Source: JASLQO01 sp002327525
Lineage (GTDB): Bacteria; Pseudomonadota; Gammaproteobacteria; Pseudomonadales; Azotimanducaceae
Length of the DNA: 64,000 nucleotides
Reading direction: 5' to 3'
Assembly (NCBI GenBank): GCA_030744435.1
Contig: JASLQO010000026.1
Span: forward strand, 1-64,000
In this document: one piece after another, positions 61,549 through 64,000 of the stretch
Layout of the letters: each line of letters starts with the position of its first letter
Numbering within the stretch: the first letter of the stretch is position 1
Translations under genes and position numbers: made by a program
The notes under the pieces: model-generated
Told to the model about the DNA's origin: nothing
What the model saw: the letters and a program-made list of their open reading frames with translations, nothing else
Databases searched by the model: none

Positions 61549-62685
61549 TCAGGCAACCGCGCCGCTTGCCCTCAGTGCGCTGATTTCTTCTACCGACAGG
61601 CCGGCATCGGCGAGCAAATCGTCGGTGTTCGCACCGACGGCGACGGCTGAGGGAGGCACCTCAGCGGGCGTGCGATCGAAGCGGGGCGCGGGTGCGGCTT
61701 GGTGGACCCCATCGACATCGACAAAAGTACTTCGCGCGATGTTGTGCGGATGTACCAGTGCATCGTCGAAGTTCAACACGGGTGCATAGCACACGTCCGA
61801 GCCGAGCATGATCTCATCCCATTCGTCCCGCGTTTTGGTTTTGAACACGCCCTGCAGCTTCTCCTGCACGGCCGGCCACTCGGCTCGTTCCATCTGCTGG
61901 GGCAACTCGTTGTCGCCGTCGAGCCCCGTTTTCTCTAGCAGCAGCGCATAGAATTGGGGCTCGATCGATCCGATGGAGATCCATTTGCCGTCTGCAGTCT
62001 CGTACGTACCGTAAAAGTGCGCACCGCCATCCAGCAGATTGGAGGCCCGTTCGTGTTTCCAGTGCGGCGAATTCATGAGTCCGTACACGGCGTTCATCAA
62101 GATCGCCGAGCCGTCAGTCATGGCGGCATCCACCACCTGACCCTTACCGGAGGACGTACGCTCGTGAAGCGCGGCCAGAATCCCGAACGCCAGGAACATG
62201 CCGCCGCCGCCGAAATCGCCCACAAGATTAAGCGGTGGCGCGGGGCGCTCGCCGCGGTTGCCGATGGCGTGCAGCGCACCGGTGAGTGAGATGTAGTTGA
62301 TGTCGTGTCCAGCTGCACGCGCGAGAGTGCCTTCCTGACCCCAGCCGGTCATCCGTCCATACACCAGGCGCGGATTGCGTTCGAGACAGATTTCCGGACC
62401 CAGGCCGAGACGCTCCATCACCCCCGGGCGGAAACCCTCGATCAGCGCGTCGGCGCTTTCGAGCAGCTTCAAGACCGTTTCCACACCGTCGGGATTCTTC
62501 AGATCCACAGCCGCGCTGCGTCGACCCCGGGCGAGTACATCGCCCGGGTCGTTTTGCTGACCGATGGAGGCGGCCCGGTCGATGCGTACCACATCGGCAC
62601 CCATATCGGCCAGCATCATGCCGCAGAAGGGTCCCGGCCCGATACCCTGCAGTTCGATGACCTTCAGTCCGCTCAGTGGTCCCAT
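61549..62685 (-). CDS. alpha-methylacyl-CoA racemase-like family III CoA-transferase homologue
   Basis: A 378-residue protein of the CaiB/BaiF superfamily, but of the racemase (AMACR/MCR) branch. Catalytic-pair candidates are visible: His in RAAGHDINYISLTG and Asp in NLVGDFGGGGMF, which correspond to the His and Asp of M. tuberculosis MCR. The N-terminus GLKVIELQGIGPGPFCGMMLADMGADVVRID and SGKGQVVDAAM are also of this branch. It should epimerise 2-methyl-branched acyl-CoA so that an S-specific ACAD can act. It follows an ACAD gene (25-bp gap), which supports this role in degradation of branched or isoprenoid acids. Confidence 0.92.
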   Translation of the reverse strand: MGPLSGLKVIELQGIGPGPFCGMMLADMGADVVRIDRAASIGQQNDPGDVLARGRRSAAVDLKNPDGVETVLKLLESADALIEGFRPGVMERLGLGPEICLERNPRLVYGRMTGWGQEGTLARAAGHDINYISLTGALHAIGNRGERPAPPLNLVGDFGGGGMFLAFGILAALHERTSSGKGQVVDAAMTDGSAILMNAVYGLMNSPHWKHERASNLLDGGAHFYGTYETADGKWISIGSIEPQFYALLLEKTGLDGDNELPQQMERAEWPAVQEKLQGVFKTKTRDEWDEIMLGSDVCYAPVLNFDDALVHPHNIARSTFVDVDGVHQAAPAPRFDRTPAEVPPSAVAVGANTDDLLADAGLSVEEISALRASGAVA

Positions 62686-62710
62686 TGTTCTCTCCTTTGT
62701 ATTCGATGTT

Positions 62711-63871
62711 CTAGAACGAGCGCGGCATGCCCAGTACGTGCTCGCCGAGGTAGCTCAATATGAGATTGGTGGATATCGGCGCGATCTGATACAGACGGGT
62801 TTCCCGGAACTTGCGCTCGATGTGGTATTCCTTGGCGAAGGCGAAGCCCCCGTGGGTCTGCATGCAGACGTCGCCCGCCTTCCAGGATGCTTCGGACGCC
62901 AGCATTTTCGACATGTTGGCCTCGGCCGCGCAGGGCTCACCAGCATCGAACATGCGCGCCGCTTTCTCCACCATCAGCCAGGCCGCTTCCACCTCGGCGT
63001 AGCTGCGGGCGATGGGAAATTGGATTCCCTGATTCTGGCCGATGGGCCGGTCGAAAACCGTGCGCTCGGAGGCGTATGCGCTTGCTTTGTCGATGAAGTA
63101 GCGCCCATCACCCACACATTCCGCGCCGATGAGGATACGCTCCGCGTTCATCCCATCGAGAATCACCTTGAAACCCTTGCCTTCCTCGCCCAGCAGGTTG
63201 TCGGCCGGAACGTGCAGGTCGTCGAAGAACAGCTCACAGCTGTGGTGGTTGATCATCGATTCGATGGGCCGGATCTCGAGCCCGTTACCCTCAGCCTGAT
63301 TCACGTCGACGATGAACGCTGACAGGCCCTCGGTCTTTTTGGACGTTCGTTCTTTCGGCGTGGTTCGAGCAAGTAACACCATGAGATCGGAATGCTGGAT
63401 ACGACTGATCCACACCTTCTGACCGTTCACGACGTACGCATCGCCCTCCTTGCGGGCGGTGGTCTTCAGTGACGTGGTGTCCGTACCGGTGGTCGGCTCG
63501 GTGACGCCGAAACTCTGAAGCCGCAACTCACCAGATGCGATCTTGGGCAGGTATGCTTTCTTCTGGGCTTCATTGCCATGCCGCAGAACCGAACCCATCA
63601 CATACATCTGCGCGTGGCAGGCGCCCGCGTGCGCACCGGCGCGGCATACCTCCTCCAACACGACGGCCGCTTCCAGCACACCGAGACCCGCGCCCCCGTA
63701 CTCCTCGGGTATCAGCACGGTAAGGAAGCCGGATTCGGTCAGTTCTCTCACGAAGTCGCTTGGATAATCGTGCTCGCGGTCGAGTTGCAGCCAGTAGTCC
63801 TCTCCGTATTTTGCACATAGTGTGCGCACGGCGTGACGCATCTCTTGTATCTCGGTCGATTCCAATGCCAT
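62711..63871 (-). CDS. acyl-CoA dehydrogenase
   Basis: A 386-residue ACAD with LQSFGVTEPTTGTDTTSLKTTA for the flavin and substrate motif, QKVWISR, HTHGGFAFAKEYHIERKFRETRLYQIAP near the C-terminus and the end EHVLGMPRSF. The usual YEGT is replaced by YQIAP, as in a group of ACADs that share the end RETRLYQIAPISTN. The start is ATG 63871. It is transcribed before the racemase-like gene, so a dehydrogenase specific for one epimer of a branched acyl-CoA is plausible. The last 129 bases of the window upstream of it show no gene. Confidence 0.92.
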   Translation of the reverse strand: MALESTEIQEMRHAVRTLCAKYGEDYWLQLDREHDYPSDFVRELTESGFLTVLIPEEYGGAGLGVLEAAVVLEEVCRAGAHAGACHAQMYVMGSVLRHGNEAQKKAYLPKIASGELRLQSFGVTEPTTGTDTTSLKTTARKEGDAYVVNGQKVWISRIQHSDLMVLLARTTPKERTSKKTEGLSAFIVDVNQAEGNGLEIRPIESMINHHSCELFFDDLHVPADNLLGEEGKGFKVILDGMNAERILIGAECVGDGRYFIDKASAYASERTVFDRPIGQNQGIQFPIARSYAEVEAAWLMVEKAARMFDAGEPCAAEANMSKMLASEASWKAGDVCMQTHGGFAFAKEYHIERKFRETRLYQIAPISTNLILSYLGEHVLGMPRSF

Positions 63872-64000
63872 CTAGTCGTTCCTTCACCCTCGGGACTGAT
63901 GAGCAACTGTAGCAGAACTCCCGTACACTGCGCCGTTTGCTGCACGACACGGGTCCGTGGCGGAACTCTCCACACAATCGAAATCGTGGCGCACACCGCT

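Noticed and set aside
1..64000. tRNA, rRNA, prophage or integrative element borders
   Set aside because: No cloverleaf, rRNA-like stretch, integrase or direct-repeat borders could be recognised by reading.

Overview
This is a GC-rich window of about 64 kb from a Pseudomonadota genome, most likely a gammaproteobacterium. That guess rests on RsgA, a YgjP-type metallopeptidase, a DUF2845 exported protein and GPH and OFA-like transporters; it is an inference, because no rRNA or other phylogenetic marker is present. About 57 genes or gene remnants are described. The dominant theme is CoA-thioester catabolism: five acyl-CoA dehydrogenase (ACAD) genes in the first 25 kb and at 53 kb and 63 kb (six in all), family III CoA-transferases in six loci, crotonases, MaoC-type hydratases, thiolases, an AMP-forming acyl-CoA ligase, a single-chain biotin carboxylase/carboxyltransferase and several LLM and SDR oxidoreductases. 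I found no tRNA, rRNA, CRISPR array or prophage.

Layout. 1-612: a C-terminal fragment of an unknown gene and a run of imperfect 25-bp repeats. 613-5186 (+): a two-subunit CoA-transferase, a split HTD2-like hydratase and a crotonase. 5183-9273 (-): acyl-CoA ligase, CoA-transferase and amidohydrolase. 9433-12731 (+): an ACAD pair plus enoyl-CoA hydratase. 12895-18882 (+): a membrane protein with HEWGH, a Baeyer-Villiger monooxygenase, an SMP-30 lactonase, an APH-type kinase, a NIF3 remnant and a histidine kinase. 18957-22337 (-): a 1126-residue acyl-CoA carboxylase, divergent from a second ACAD pair and a small cysteine protein (22448-25165). 25194-33652: a broken tandem CoA-transferase, a thiolase-like/DUF35 pair, two decayed genes around a DUF3604 lipoprotein and an FMN-dependent NPD-family oxidoreductase. 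33710-42114: a TetR regulator, an intact tandem CoA-transferase, a double-hotdog thioesterase, an LLM oxidoreductase and a thiolase-MaoC-MaoC-SDR beta-oxidation operon. 42210-50011: mixed and housekeeping genes (DUF2845, LLM, NUDT19-like Nudix, DUF418, Eis-like GNAT, YgjP, rsgA, aminotransferase). 50490-58955: SDR, GPH symporter, ACAD, MFS, a nonsense-broken metallo-beta-lactamase, an EthD duplication and a serine hydrolase. 59161-61303 (-): a GntR/ABC transporter operon. 61549-63871 (-): an alpha-methylacyl-CoA racemase-like protein and an ACAD.

How the parts fit. Activation (ligase, CoA-transferases), dehydrogenation (ACADs), hydration (MaoC and crotonase), oxidation (HSD17B4-like SDR), and thiolytic or retro-aldol cleavage (SCPx-like thiolase; Cys-less thiolase with DUF35) are all present. 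The set resembles bacterial steroid, isoprenoid or other branched and cyclic carboxylate degradation, and looks like a bacterial counterpart of peroxisomal beta-oxidation (SCPx, MFE-2, AMACR and NUDT19 relatives). Three promoter regions share one 18-bp inverted repeat of the form TTACT-N8-RGTAA, one of them directly upstream of tetR, which suggests a local regulon. The three tandem or paired CoA-transferase loci each combine one domain that has lost the catalytic aspartate with one that keeps it. The window also holds an unusual number of decaying genes (five clear remnants or disrupted genes) and a MITE-like element, so it looks like an accessory region in flux.
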